DNA from: CAZGNZ01 sp964527215
Lineage (GTDB): Bacteria; Fidelibacterota; Marinisomatia; SCGC-AAA003-L08; JACNLC01
Direction of reading: 5' to 3'
Length of the DNA: 19,004 nucleotides
Assembly (NCBI GenBank): GCA_964527215.1
Contig: CAZGNZ010000058.1
Span: 1 to 19,004 of the forward strand
How positions within the stretch are numbered: position 1 is the stretch's first letter; each line of letters starts with the position of its first letter. Positions 6,358-14,403 of this stretch are shown piece after piece. A program made the translations under genes and the position numbers. Under the pieces are notes generated by a model, which saw only the letters and a program-made list of their open reading frames with translations, was not told where the DNA came from and did no database searches.

Positions 6358-7354
6358 GGTTTACTTCCTTCCAGTGAAACGGCAGTCCATAACAGCGAGC
6401 ATACTGTGTGATATTCTCCATATCGGGGTGAATTCCCCTGATCATTTTGCCTTTTGGAGGATCAGTAGAAATAAATACGGTTCCCGGACGGAACATATAC
6501 AGGGGATATTTGAACGGGGATTTCCCAAGCGCATAATCTCCCCCGGTTTTTCCGTATTTTGTAAATCCATCGTAAAATGCATTAACCGGATCGTCATCAT
6601 TCGGAACGCAGTTTGAAAGCATAAGCCATGCGTTGGTATTTTCCGGTTCATTTCTGTTGTGCTCTGTTACGGTGATCCTGAATTGACCTTTGCCGATGTT
6701 TTTATCCTTCCCAAATCCGTTTACTTCTATGAAACCGAAAATTTTACTGATCTGGTCAAAGCTGAAATAGTCGGTTTGAACAAAGGACTGCAGCTGAGCT
6801 GTTTCGGGATAAAACAAAACATCTTCGTCATACAGCAGTCCTTTTCGGACAGTTCCCGTCCGGCGGTCTATGGAACTATGGGTGATTGTTTTATGATTGG
6901 CATTCAGCACATCATCTTTCAGCAGTGTCTGACCGTGAAAGAAATTTTCAGGATTGCTATTGTCTTTGAGATTCCAGCATTCCCTGATCAACTCTATCAT
7001 TGAGTATGACTTGGAATGAGCATGCCACCAATGTTCATCAATCCAGGCAGACTTTTTAAGTTTTTTAAGAATATTCTGTCCTGTTTTTTCTGAATTGACT
7101 CCTGGAAGCATTTTGATGTCTGCAACCGTTTTTTCATCCATTGGCAGCGAACCTGGAAAGGGCAGATATCCCTCAGGGAACGCTGAAGAAATCAGAAAAA
7201 TGCTGCTTGACTGCAGTTCATTCAGAAATTCCGTCAGAATACGTTCACTGAGCAGATAGCGAATAGCCCAGCAGATATGGCCGAACAGGGTATCACTCTG
7301 GATTTCCGTTTTCTGGGGTCCCCGCGGATGCCAAGTGATTTTATATTCCGTCAT
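6350..7354 (-). CDS. csm4: Csm4, type III-A Cas5-like RAMP protein
   Basis: 334 aa. Csm4 holds the 5' repeat tag of the crRNA and contacts Cas10. 'SDTLFGHICWAIRYL' near residue 20 and 'GYLPFPGSLP' around 60-70 are typical of Csm4, as is the C-terminal 'YMFRPGTVFI'. The glycine-rich loop is 'FGKDKNIGKGQFRITV' (about 212-227). AAGGAAG precedes the ATG at 7354, which overlaps the csm3 stop by four bases. It is complete and of normal length. Confidence 0.93.
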   Translation of the reverse strand: MTEYKITWHPRGPQKTEIQSDTLFGHICWAIRYLLSERILTEFLNELQSSSIFLISSAFPEGYLPFPGSLPMDEKTVADIKMLPGVNSEKTGQNILKKLKKSAWIDEHWWHAHSKSYSMIELIRECWNLKDNSNPENFFHGQTLLKDDVLNANHKTITHSSIDRRTGTVRKGLLYDEDVLFYPETAQLQSFVQTDYFSFDQISKIFGFIEVNGFGKDKNIGKGQFRITVTEHNRNEPENTNAWLMLSNCVPNDDDPVNAFYDGFTKYGKTGGDYALGKSPFKYPLYMFRPGTVFISTDPPKGKMIRGIHPDMENITQYARCYGLPFHWKEVNHG

Positions 7355-8079
7355 ACCGCTTCCTTTAGATCAATGGTACTCAGTTCGATTGAATTATTAT
7401 CCATTTCAACATCGAAAAACTGAATTCTTCCGCTTCCTCGACTGCCGGATCCGCCCAGGGCATCATTCTGAAGCAGTTTCAGACCCTGAAGGAGTAATTG
7501 GGTAAACTCTCTGTCCTCTTCTTCAAAAAGGCGCAGAACAATTTCAAATTCAAACACCGCCCCGGCCGGAACACGCTCAATTGTTCTCAGCCCTCCTTTT
7601 CGAGCTGAACCTGTCAGACGATCAATGACGACTTCTGTTTTTGATTCTGAAAAAGAAGAGTTCATCCGATTTATAGCTTCTTCAATAGAGATCAACTGAA
7701 AATCCAATGGATTTTCAGCCATAAAATTTCTCACGGCACCATGAATCTGGGCATCACGGAATACAACCCGTGTGGGTTTGGTTTCTTCCCTGTCGTGATT
7801 CAGGTGGCCAAAAAGGATCGCGATTTTATTGATTCCATCTTTTGTACGGATACCGGGTATTTTCCCATCATCTGTGCTGGACACTTTATTGAGATAATGC
7901 TCCAGCAGGAACCGCATTTTTCCTTTCAGAGATGATCCCGGAATGTACGGGAGGTTGCTAATGGGATTTCGTATAACAGCATTGTCAATCCCGCCGATTT
8001 TTATTCCCTGCTCGCTTCCCCCGATATGAAGGCCGCTTTTCAGCAAGATTTTTCCACTGATGATAATATTTTCAAACAT
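7351..8079 (-). CDS. csm3: Csm3, backbone RAMP subunit with target-RNA cleavage site
   Basis: 242 aa. Csm3 repeats along the crRNA to form the filament backbone and cuts bound target RNA at 6-nt steps. 'GGIDNAVIRNP' contains Asp32, at the position of the catalytic Asp of Csm3 (Asp32/Asp33 in studied proteins), so RNase activity is predicted. 'LPYIPGSSLKGKMRFLLE' and the C-terminal glycine-rich 'ALGGSGSRGSGRIQF' are strong family signatures; 'IDRLTGSARKGGLRTIERVPAGAVFEFEI' is also typical (two parts of one conserved stretch). GGAG lies 5 bp before the ATG. It is separated from csm2 by 15 bp. Confidence 0.96.
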   Translation of the reverse strand: MFENIIISGKILLKSGLHIGGSEQGIKIGGIDNAVIRNPISNLPYIPGSSLKGKMRFLLEHYLNKVSSTDDGKIPGIRTKDGINKIAILFGHLNHDREETKPTRVVFRDAQIHGAVRNFMAENPLDFQLISIEEAINRMNSSFSESKTEVVIDRLTGSARKGGLRTIERVPAGAVFEFEIVLRLFEEEDREFTQLLLQGLKLLQNDALGGSGSRGSGRIQFFDVEMDNNSIELSTIDLKEAV

Positions 8080-8094
8080 ATAATCTCCGATAAT

Positions 8095-8460
8095 TTATTT
8101 TTTTGGAAAATAGCCAACCACCGCTTCCATGATTAGGCAGGCATTTTCAAAACGCTTTTCAGATGTCTCAACTGACTCCACCAACTGCGTGATAAAATCA
8201 ACAAAGATCTGATTCATTTCTTTTGGCGAATTGTGCTTCTTGTATTGAACCTTTGCCACCAACAGCTTTAACAGTACTATTTTTTCTGAACTGTTTTTTG
8301 GAAGATCTCTTATTCTCAGAAACTCATTATAAAATTTCCGCAGCTGTGTGGTGGAAAGTGAGTATCTCTCCAGCTGTTTTGCAAATCTTTCAGCCTCATT
8401 ACTCACCCATTCCAGTTTAATGGAACCATTCTCCTCGAAAAAAATGTGTTTTTCATTCAT
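8095..8460 (-). CDS. csm2: Csm2, small helical subunit
   Basis: 121 aa, mostly helical. Csm2 copies line the belly of the Csm complex, opposite Csm3, and contact the crRNA-target duplex. 'AERFAKQLERYSLSTTQLRKFYNEF' (given here in parts: AERFAKQLERY, STTQLRKFYNEF) is the conserved family segment, and 'KLLVAKVQYKKHN' is the basic helix. The ATG overlaps the cas10 stop by four bases (ATGA). Its place between cas10 and csm3 is the standard type III-A order. Confidence 0.93.
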   Translation of the reverse strand: MNEKHIFFEENGSIKLEWVSNEAERFAKQLERYSLSTTQLRKFYNEFLRIRDLPKNSSEKIVLLKLLVAKVQYKKHNSPKEMNQIFVDFITQLVESVETSEKRFENACLIMEAVVGYFPKK

Positions 8461-10958
8461 TCTTCCACTCTCCTTGGTGTTTTGCGATTGGTATATAAAG
8501 CTATTTGGATGGGGATTTTAAGGTACTCCATTAATGGATAATCAACATCCATCCAGGTTTGAACAGCGTTTAAAATCTCGTCACGGTACCTGCTTTTTTT
8601 GATATTTCGTCTGGAGTCATATGACAGATGACTTACATACATTAGGTCTTTCGCCCGACTGCTGTCTTTATATGAAATGTGCATATCGGTGTATTGCATC
8701 AGGCGGTAAATGAATTGGGTGGTGAATCCAGTCTCATTGGACAGCCATTCGTCCATTTTTTCAGCCAAATCAATCAGCGCGGGAAGTTGATCAAACTTTA
8801 AAGTGCTGCCAAGCAGGGTTACAGCATGTTTGTCATTTTCATGGGTTGATGTGTTCTTGTTATTTCTTGCAGGATGAGATTTTGAGTCCTTCAGGTTTCG
8901 TTCTGCCCGTTGTACAGCGCGGCCAATCGGCTGTCTTCCATGGAGCAGTTCAATCCCGGCAGAGAAATGGATATCAGGATTACCATTTACAAAAATTTTG
9001 AACAGCTCATTCAGCTTTTGGGTAAAACATATGACAGTATTCCAGGGGCCCAGTAATGCAAAATCGTCACCCCCAGAATAAATAATATAGATATCAGGGT
9101 ACTTTGCCTTCACCATTTCTGGCAGCAATTGACTGAAGAAATAATCCATTTCGGTTGAAAATGTGCTGTATTTTGTAATGGAATTGGGATATTCATTACT
9201 TTTTAATCCAACACTGATAAGGCTGCCGAGATTGTCCACGTCCCCTTTTAGAATCGCATTCATCGCAACACCTCGCGCAGTAACCGAATCGACAGCTCTT
9301 TCCGCGATTTCATCAAAGGTCAGAATATTATCCCCATTGTCTGTTGGAAGATGAGAAGCAATATTGCGAACGGGTAGTACGTATTCTTGCTTATCCTGAT
9401 GTCTAAAAGCAAAACATAAACTGTTTCCAAGGTTTTTCTTCGGGGGTTCCTGTTTCATACTGAAGTAGACTTTTAGGTTCTCCATTGCGATGACGGTGTC
9501 ATATTGTTTTTCAGACTGAATGATGCCATACCCCATTTTTGGCAGTTTTGCGCCAAGGCTTCGGTCTTCGCTGCAGTTCACGCAGAGGGAATCTTCAGAA
9601 TCCTGATTGGATACTGCATGTCGGGCACATATCGGACAAAGATTATCAGCATACACCGGTTTACTGTCCACCATGAAATTGGAACTGTTCCATTTACCGG
9701 ACTCTGTGAAGTGTGTAATGTGTTTTTGTTTTTTTGAATTATCAAAATTCAGATTAACTTGCCTCATAGTATTTTCAAGTTTAACCTGGTTTAAATCATC
9801 CAAATGTATTTCTGTCTCCCAGTTAAGATTCAGACTCAAAATCCCCTGGAATTTTTTAATGAAATCGTTCTCACAGTTTTTTCTTATCGCAATCAGGCCA
9901 GATTTCATCTTTTCTGTTGAAGGTATCAAAATCATAAACTTTCCGCCCACGTCGGATAAAACATTCAGCCATGACAAGCCTAGAGTATTGATGACTGAGT
10001 GAATTACCATGTCAGAAATAATTTTGACTTTGCAGGATCTTGCCCTTAGCGTTTTACTTACCAGTTTGGATTTTTCAGGATTTAAATCGAATATATAATC
10101 CTGTATCCCGCTAAGATCACCACCCAGAAGAAGAAATGGAAGGTGGATTTTTGACGGTTCAGGATTCTCAGGCATGTCTTCGGGATTTTTTTTATATGCC
10201 GAAAACAGCGCTGAAGCCACAGCAGCAGTCATTCTGGAATGATGATAAAGAGAATTGGAAGGCTGAGATTCCATCGTATTGGATGGTACACACCAGAAAA
10301 ATTCCTGAACCAGATACTCAAGAGAGTTTGAAAACTGTTCTTTTGAAATCTGCCTGTTGTCGTATGATTCAGCCAGTAGTCGAAACCTTAAGCTGAAATG
10401 ATCAAACAATGAACGATATTGTTCGCTTTTAGATTTGGTTTCATCTGCGAGGTTGTAAATTTGCCCGCTGCTTATGATTTGCTCCGTGAAACTGGATTTT
10501 GGCATCATAGGTATTGAATATTTGCCAAAATTGGTTTCTGACTTGGGTTTATTCAAATCCAGATTGACTTTATCAAAGACAGGGTAAAGCGGTCGTTTTT
10601 TATACTTTAGGCTATTTGATTTTTCTGATTCTCCGCGGTCCCAGTTTGAAGAGATTCGATCACCCATTGCAATGCAGTCTGCGATCCATTTTTCAGAACG
10701 CGGTTCAAAGGATTCTGTCTTATGATGACTGGCAGCCAAAGCCGCCAGTTTTTCCCACCATGTTAAGTCAGATCGAACAGGGTTTTCATGGAAAAACGAT
10801 TCAGTCCACATTACATGCAGCCGGCTGGGATAAGAGTTCTTATTAAGGGGGCAACGATCCTCAAACTGCAGTGGTTTGGCGAGTTCTGCTCTTTGCATGA
10901 CTTTACCAATATCATGCAGCAGACTTGCAATGACAATATCATGGATATCAATTTGCAC
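8457..10958 (-). CDS. cas10: Cas10/Csm1, type III-A signature protein (HD nuclease and cyclase)
   Basis: 833 aa, normal for Cas10. Cas10 senses target RNA bound by the Csm complex, then makes cyclic oligoadenylates from ATP and can cut single-stranded DNA. The HD domain has 'LLHDIGK' (His15-Asp16) and 'SHHKTESF' further on. A first palm follows with 'LLLGGDLSGIQDYIF'. The zinc ribbon is C441-P-I-C444 ... C459-V-N-C462. The second palm carries 'YIIYSGGDDFALLG' with GGDD at 629-632, so cyclase activity is predicted intact. The start is a GTG with GAGG five bases upstream; an out-of-frame ATG two bases earlier should not be used. It follows cas6 by 7 bp. Confidence 0.97.
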   Translation of the reverse strand: MQIDIHDIVIASLLHDIGKVMQRAELAKPLQFEDRCPLNKNSYPSRLHVMWTESFFHENPVRSDLTWWEKLAALAASHHKTESFEPRSEKWIADCIAMGDRISSNWDRGESEKSNSLKYKKRPLYPVFDKVNLDLNKPKSETNFGKYSIPMMPKSSFTEQIISSGQIYNLADETKSKSEQYRSLFDHFSLRFRLLAESYDNRQISKEQFSNSLEYLVQEFFWCVPSNTMESQPSNSLYHHSRMTAAVASALFSAYKKNPEDMPENPEPSKIHLPFLLLGGDLSGIQDYIFDLNPEKSKLVSKTLRARSCKVKIISDMVIHSVINTLGLSWLNVLSDVGGKFMILIPSTEKMKSGLIAIRKNCENDFIKKFQGILSLNLNWETEIHLDDLNQVKLENTMRQVNLNFDNSKKQKHITHFTESGKWNSSNFMVDSKPVYADNLCPICARHAVSNQDSEDSLCVNCSEDRSLGAKLPKMGYGIIQSEKQYDTVIAMENLKVYFSMKQEPPKKNLGNSLCFAFRHQDKQEYVLPVRNIASHLPTDNGDNILTFDEIAERAVDSVTARGVAMNAILKGDVDNLGSLISVGLKSNEYPNSITKYSTFSTEMDYFFSQLLPEMVKAKYPDIYIIYSGGDDFALLGPWNTVICFTQKLNELFKIFVNGNPDIHFSAGIELLHGRQPIGRAVQRAERNLKDSKSHPARNNKNTSTHENDKHAVTLLGSTLKFDQLPALIDLAEKMDEWLSNETGFTTQFIYRLMQYTDMHISYKDSSRAKDLMYVSHLSYDSRRNIKKSRYRDEILNAVQTWMDVDYPLMEYLKIPIQIALYTNRKTPRRVEE

Positions 10959-10965
10959 ATTTACC

Positions 10966-11844
10966 TCATTTCTGGTTAGCGGGCGATACTTGTATCACCT
11001 TGTATTTTCCTAATCCGAATGTTGTCTGTTTCCCAACATGTATTATTTCTCCTGCTTTCAGCAGAGTCTGTAACTCCTCCGGCACATCTTCGATAAATAC
11101 CTGTCCGATTAACCCTCCGAATTTCATCTTCTGATTCTGGACCCAGGATTTCCTTGTGGTATCTTTCCATCTCATTTCGCTGGATACTTTTGTCTCTGGA
11201 GGAAGAATACTCGGAAACTCTGTCATATCAGCTTCTGTGCAGGAGTTTGAATAATGTCTGTATCTGCTGAGAAGATTTCTTATAAATGCTTCCCAGTGAA
11301 ATTCCCTCATAAGTTTCTTATGATACTTGATTCGAAGTGGGCTGAGAAATTCGAGAACACAATCATTTGAATTCCAGAATTCGTTTCTGAAAACTGCTAT
11401 ATCAGGTTCAGAGATAATACCGGTTTCATGGTTGTAAATGTCATTTCCATATTGATCAGTAACTGAAAGTGATTTAATCTGATTACGAGTACCTGCAACG
11501 GAGATCTCGCAACCATTCATCAGTAGAACAGAATGCAGTATAGACTGGATTTTTTGGAGAGCTGGCTGGAAAACAGTAAACTTTACTATTATAGAAAATT
11601 CATATGTTTCCTGATGGAAAATGATGTAAGGTCGAAAATTTTCATGACCTTTTGAATCCTGCTCAAACAGAATACGGAACAGGCAGTCGGAAAAGACACA
11701 GTCTGAACACAAAGTGTTTCGTTGAAGGCAATGGGTTCTGCGGATATTTCTGCCGAAACAACCACGAATTGCGGATGAAAAAATCCAGTTTTTAACCAGT
11801 TTTTCCGAAAATGTGTAGGTGACATAAAATGTTATATATTCCAT
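10966..11844 (-). CDS. cas6: Cas6, pre-crRNA processing endoribonuclease
   Basis: 292 aa. Cas6 cuts within each repeat to release crRNAs with the 8-nt 5' tag. The C-terminal glycine-rich RAMP loop is 'HVGKQTTFGLGKYKV' (269-283), preceded by 'GGLIGQVFIED'. The N-terminal part holds a Cys cluster (C29, C39, C46, C49, C54), seen in the 'CRISPR system precrRNA processing RAMP protein Cas6' family and possibly a metal site. It is the first gene of the operon. No Shine-Dalgarno sequence precedes the ATG at 11844, so the start is less certain than the gene. Catalytic residues cannot be named from sequence alone in this divergent family. Confidence 0.88.
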   Translation of the reverse strand: MEYITFYVTYTFSEKLVKNWIFSSAIRGCFGRNIRRTHCLQRNTLCSDCVFSDCLFRILFEQDSKGHENFRPYIIFHQETYEFSIIVKFTVFQPALQKIQSILHSVLLMNGCEISVAGTRNQIKSLSVTDQYGNDIYNHETGIISEPDIAVFRNEFWNSNDCVLEFLSPLRIKYHKKLMREFHWEAFIRNLLSRYRHYSNSCTEADMTEFPSILPPETKVSSEMRWKDTTRKSWVQNQKMKFGGLIGQVFIEDVPEELQTLLKAGEIIHVGKQTTFGLGKYKVIQVSPANQK

Positions 11845-12187
11845 TATTTAATTAATTGTTTTGCGAATTGATATTTTATTTAGTTTTGACTATAATATAT
11901 TGCTCATACAAGAATATAAATTAATGCAAAACGAATCAACTTCGTTGCTTAATTGGGAAATTGAGGAAATTGTCCGGGCTGAGATGCTACAGGATCAGGT
12001 CTTAACAGGAATCTCGGGAAATAGAGAAATCAACAGAAAATCTCAATTTGTTCTCATAATTTTGCAAGATATATAATAGATCAATTGTGTATGTATAAAT
12101 TAATACTATTTAACAGAATATTTCAATATGTAATTGACAGAAAGTAAATATCTTACATAAACTGTGATTCAGTCTATTTTTCAAAAA
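11845..12187. other. A+T-rich intergenic region upstream of the cas operon
   Basis: 343 bp between the cas6 start and the end of the small membrane-protein gene. It is strongly A+T-rich and holds the candidate operon promoter (11911-11939, minus). A plus-strand frame from 11924 to 12076 (MQNESTSLLNWEIEEIV...) has no ribosome site and no family I recognise; it is probably chance, but a small peptide cannot be excluded. No terminator is evident for the membrane-protein gene. Confidence 0.6.
11911..11939 (-). promoter_or_regulatory. Candidate sigma70-type promoter of the cas operon
   Basis: On the minus strand TTGATT (11939-11934) is followed after 17 bp by TATTCT (11916-11911). Transcription would begin near 11904, about 60 nt before the cas6 ATG. 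The match is moderate and the region is A+T-rich, so chance is possible. Confidence 0.35.
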
Positions 12188-12613
12188 TTATTCCATCGTA
12201 CTGAACAGCAGAAAGAACACTAAAGGGATCAGAATGCCCATGACCAAAATCAGGCAGCCGGTGAATAAAAAGGAGAAACGGTAGACTCTGGCAGCTGCGC
12301 CGGATTTGATTTCCAGGTCTCTGAATACCTTCATCCCCGGTGCCGGATATTGACCATATTTTTGAATATCACCGGCCAACCGGAAGAAATGAATGGCAAA
12401 TCCGAGGGAAGAGGAAATGAGGACCGCGGAGCCGATGTAGAATATCGCCATTATGCTTTGGTGTACGGATGTCAGTTTTTCCTCAGAGGCATCTATGAGT
12501 CCGTTCAGATATGTCTGTAAAAAACTCATAAGAAGCAGCCCTGTCACTGAAAGCAGGATTACAATCAATATGATTCGTTTCCGATACTCCGGATCAGCTT
12601 TGTGAAGTGTCAT
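12188..12613 (-). CDS. Small membrane protein of unknown function
   Basis: 141 aa, family not recognised. Three hydrophobic segments are seen: about residues 13-31 (IILIVILLSVTGLLLMSFL), 53-75 (IMAIFYIGSAVLISSSLGFAI) and 112-138 (FSFLFTGCLILVMGILIPLVF). A polar stretch between segments two and three (AGDIQKYGQYPAPGMKVFRD) would be a loop. The short charged N-terminus MTLHKADPEYRKR suggests an inner-membrane protein with a cytoplasmic N-end. It begins just after the tRNA terminator, reads the same way, and lies upstream of the cas operon with a 343-bp gap, so it is probably a separate unit and not part of the CRISPR system. Confidence 0.7.
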   Translation of the reverse strand: MTLHKADPEYRKRIILIVILLSVTGLLLMSFLQTYLNGLIDASEEKLTSVHQSIMAIFYIGSAVLISSSLGFAIHFFRLAGDIQKYGQYPAPGMKVFRDLEIKSGAAARVYRFSFLFTGCLILVMGILIPLVFFLLFSTME

Positions 12614-12635
12614 GATTCACGATTTTCATTTTGTT

Positions 12636-12665
12636 CAAAAAATCCCCCGCCATCAGCGAGGGATT
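12636..12665 (-). terminator. Intrinsic terminator after the tRNA gene
   Basis: On the minus strand AATCCCTCGC pairs with GCGGGGGATT across a TGATG loop (one mismatch), followed directly by a run of T. It begins 4 bp after the tRNA 3' end and so should end its transcript. Confidence 0.85.
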
Positions 12666-12668
12666 AAG

Positions 12669-12742
12669 TAGCGGCGCAGGGACTCGAACCCCGGACACTC
12701 GGATTATGATTCCGATGCTCTAACCAACTGAGCTACGCCGCC
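12669..12742 (-). tRNA. tRNA-Met (anticodon CAT)
   Basis: A 74-nt cloverleaf folds on the minus strand. Acceptor GGCGGCG pairs with CGCCGCT (G1-U72 wobble), the D arm is GCTC...GAGC with loop AGTTGGTTA, and the anticodon stem TCGGA/TCCGA encloses loop ATCATAA. The T arm is CGGGG-TTCGAGT-CCCTG, and position 73 is A. CCA is not encoded. The anticodon CAT fits elongator Met; a lysidine-modified Ile2 tRNA has the same gene anticodon and cannot be excluded. The TAGCTCAGTTGGTTAGAGC segment closely resembles E. coli elongator tRNA-Met. Confidence 0.95.
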
Positions 12743-12750
12743 AGAAAACA

Positions 12751-12770
12751 GAGACGCAATATTACGTCTC
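12751..12770 (-). terminator. Possible terminator between pepA and the tRNA
   Basis: GAGACG (12751-12756) and CGTCTC (12765-12770) form a perfect 6-bp stem with an 8-nt loop, followed on the minus strand by TGTTTTCT. It lies 20 bp after the pepA stop. The stem is short and the T-run interrupted, so it may be a weak terminator or a processing site before the tRNA. Confidence 0.45.
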
Positions 12771-12790
12771 CTTAACTTTATGAACCAACC

Positions 12791-14275
12791 CTATTTAATA
12801 CGATTTTCGATGAGTTCATATACCAGGCGGACGCCTACCCCTGTAGCTCCCACTGATGGCAGATATGCCGGTTTCTTGGCTCCCCAGGCGGTTCCGGCAA
12901 TATCCAGATGGACCCAGGGGGTGTCCCCGACAAATTCCTTGAGAAATGCACCGGCCGCAATCGTACCGGCATTTCGGCCCTCTCCCAGGTTTTTAATATC
13001 TGCAATTTTCGATTTGATATCATCGCAGTATTCTTTCCACAGCGGCAGTTCCCAAACTTTTTCGCCAGTGGTTTCAGCTGCGGTTTTCAGTTCGCCGATA
13101 ATGCCTTCATCATTCCCCATGATGCCGGTGGCCTTGTGACCCAGGGCAACCAGGACCGCACCGGTAAGGGTGGCAAAATCAAGCATTCCGACAGGTTCGT
13201 ATTTATCTGCGACATAGGACAGCACGTCTGCAAGCACCAGCCGGCCTTCGGCATCCGTATTCAGGATTTCAATTGTTTTGCCGTTGTAGGCTTTCACAAT
13301 ATCACCGGGACGCTGCGCTCTTCCGTCCGGCATGTTTTCCGTCGCTCCCACTGCAGCAATGATGTTTACCGCAGGCTGCAGCTCTGCAACCGTCTTCATG
13401 ATGCCCAGCACCGTTGCCCCGCCGCACATGTCAAATTTCATTTCGTCCATTTTAGCGCCGGGCTTCAGTGAAATACCGCCGCTGTCAAAAGTCAAGCCCT
13501 TGCCCACCAGTGCAAACGGCTTTTCATCTTCCGCGCCGCCGTTGTATTGAATCAGAATCAGTTTGGCGGGCGTGTCGGCACCGATAGCAACGCCGTAAAA
13601 TGCACCCATTCCCAATTCCTGGAATTTACTGACATCAATAATGGTGGTTTCAAATCTGTCAGCCTTGCCGATTTCCAGGGCTGCGTCAGCCAGGTACTGA
13701 GGGGTGGCAATATTGGCAGGATGATTGGATACGTCCCGAGCCAGATACACCCCTTTGATGATTCCGTTGACTTTGCCGATAACGGCGTCATCTTCGATCC
13801 CGATAATGGTGATCGTTTCCAGCGTATTGGGTTCCTTTACGTCTGATTTATAATCAAGGAATTCATAGTTAGCCAGTGCAAGACCTTCACAAAATCCCTG
13901 GAGCAGGGCAGTATCTGAGCTCGCAAACGGTCTGGCATCAACAACCATGTTTTTCGCCTTCTGCCCATTTGCCTTGCGAGTGATCTTGGCCCCAAAATCA
14001 CGGGCGGTATCTGCTGTTATATCATTCTGCTTCCCCAAACCAAAGAGGGAAATTCGCTGGATGCTGTCTGAACCGTAGCACAGTACAGACTGTCCGGCCT
14101 TGCCTTCAAAATGTTCAATCCGGATGGCATTTGAAATGCATTTGTGTAATTCAGTATCAAGCGTCTGAAGTTCGCCGGGCAGGGATTCAGATTCATATAT
14201 GCATGCGGTCAGATAATCGGTTTCAATTTCAGTATAATTCTGCGTCGAATGAGTCAATTCAAGAACAATTGCCAT
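12791..14275 (-). CDS. pepA: Leucyl (cytosol) aminopeptidase, M17 family
   Basis: 494 aa, the usual length for PepA. It is a cytosolic di-metal exopeptidase that removes N-terminal residues, often Leu, from peptides. The signature NTDAEGRL is at residues 339-346 with its catalytic Arg. 'LVGKGLTFDSGGISLKPGAKM' (in parts: LVGKGLTFDSGG, ISLKPGAKM) holds the conserved metal-binding Lys and Asp, and 'MKFDMCGGATVLG' follows. 'HLDIAGTAW' near the C-terminus is also typical. The N-terminal macro-like domain is more divergent. MAIVLEL is taken as the start because GGAG lies 6 bp upstream; an ATG 18 bp earlier lacks one. It is divergent from the SDR gene, and unrelated to the CRISPR locus. Confidence 0.95.
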   Translation of the reverse strand: MAIVLELTHSTQNYTEIETDYLTACIYESESLPGELQTLDTELHKCISNAIRIEHFEGKAGQSVLCYGSDSIQRISLFGLGKQNDITADTARDFGAKITRKANGQKAKNMVVDARPFASSDTALLQGFCEGLALANYEFLDYKSDVKEPNTLETITIIGIEDDAVIGKVNGIIKGVYLARDVSNHPANIATPQYLADAALEIGKADRFETTIIDVSKFQELGMGAFYGVAIGADTPAKLILIQYNGGAEDEKPFALVGKGLTFDSGGISLKPGAKMDEMKFDMCGGATVLGIMKTVAELQPAVNIIAAVGATENMPDGRAQRPGDIVKAYNGKTIEILNTDAEGRLVLADVLSYVADKYEPVGMLDFATLTGAVLVALGHKATGIMGNDEGIIGELKTAAETTGEKVWELPLWKEYCDDIKSKIADIKNLGEGRNAGTIAAGAFLKEFVGDTPWVHLDIAGTAWGAKKPAYLPSVGATGVGVRLVYELIENRIK

Positions 14276-14403
14276 CTTTTCTCCAGTTTGCACTATTTAG
14301 TTATTAAATGTCACATAAAATTATCCATTTTCGATTTGGTCAGTCAAGTTTATACTTGATTATATTAAGTTTGTTTTCAATCGTGTTGAAAAGGAGGTTT
14401 GAG

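Noticed and set aside
805..11844. Csm6/Csx1 effector or reverse transcriptase in the operon
   Set aside because: No HEPN (RxxxxH with CARF) or YxDD-type reverse transcriptase protein was found; the effector is the Card1/Can2-like nuclease and the polymerase is AEP-type.
11861..12076. Possible 71-codon (or 51-codon from 11924) plus-strand gene upstream of cas6
   Set aside because: No ribosome site and no familiar motif; lies in A+T-rich DNA over the candidate cas promoter. Noted only inside the intergenic entry.
12669..12742. tRNA 3' end as an attachment site of a mobile element
   Set aside because: No duplicated 3' segment, integrase or transposase was noticed in the window; kept only as a low-interest lead.
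12908..13471. Plus-strand frame of 187 codons opposite pepA
   Set aside because: Complete overlap with a clear aminopeptidase gene; low-complexity shadow with no family signature.
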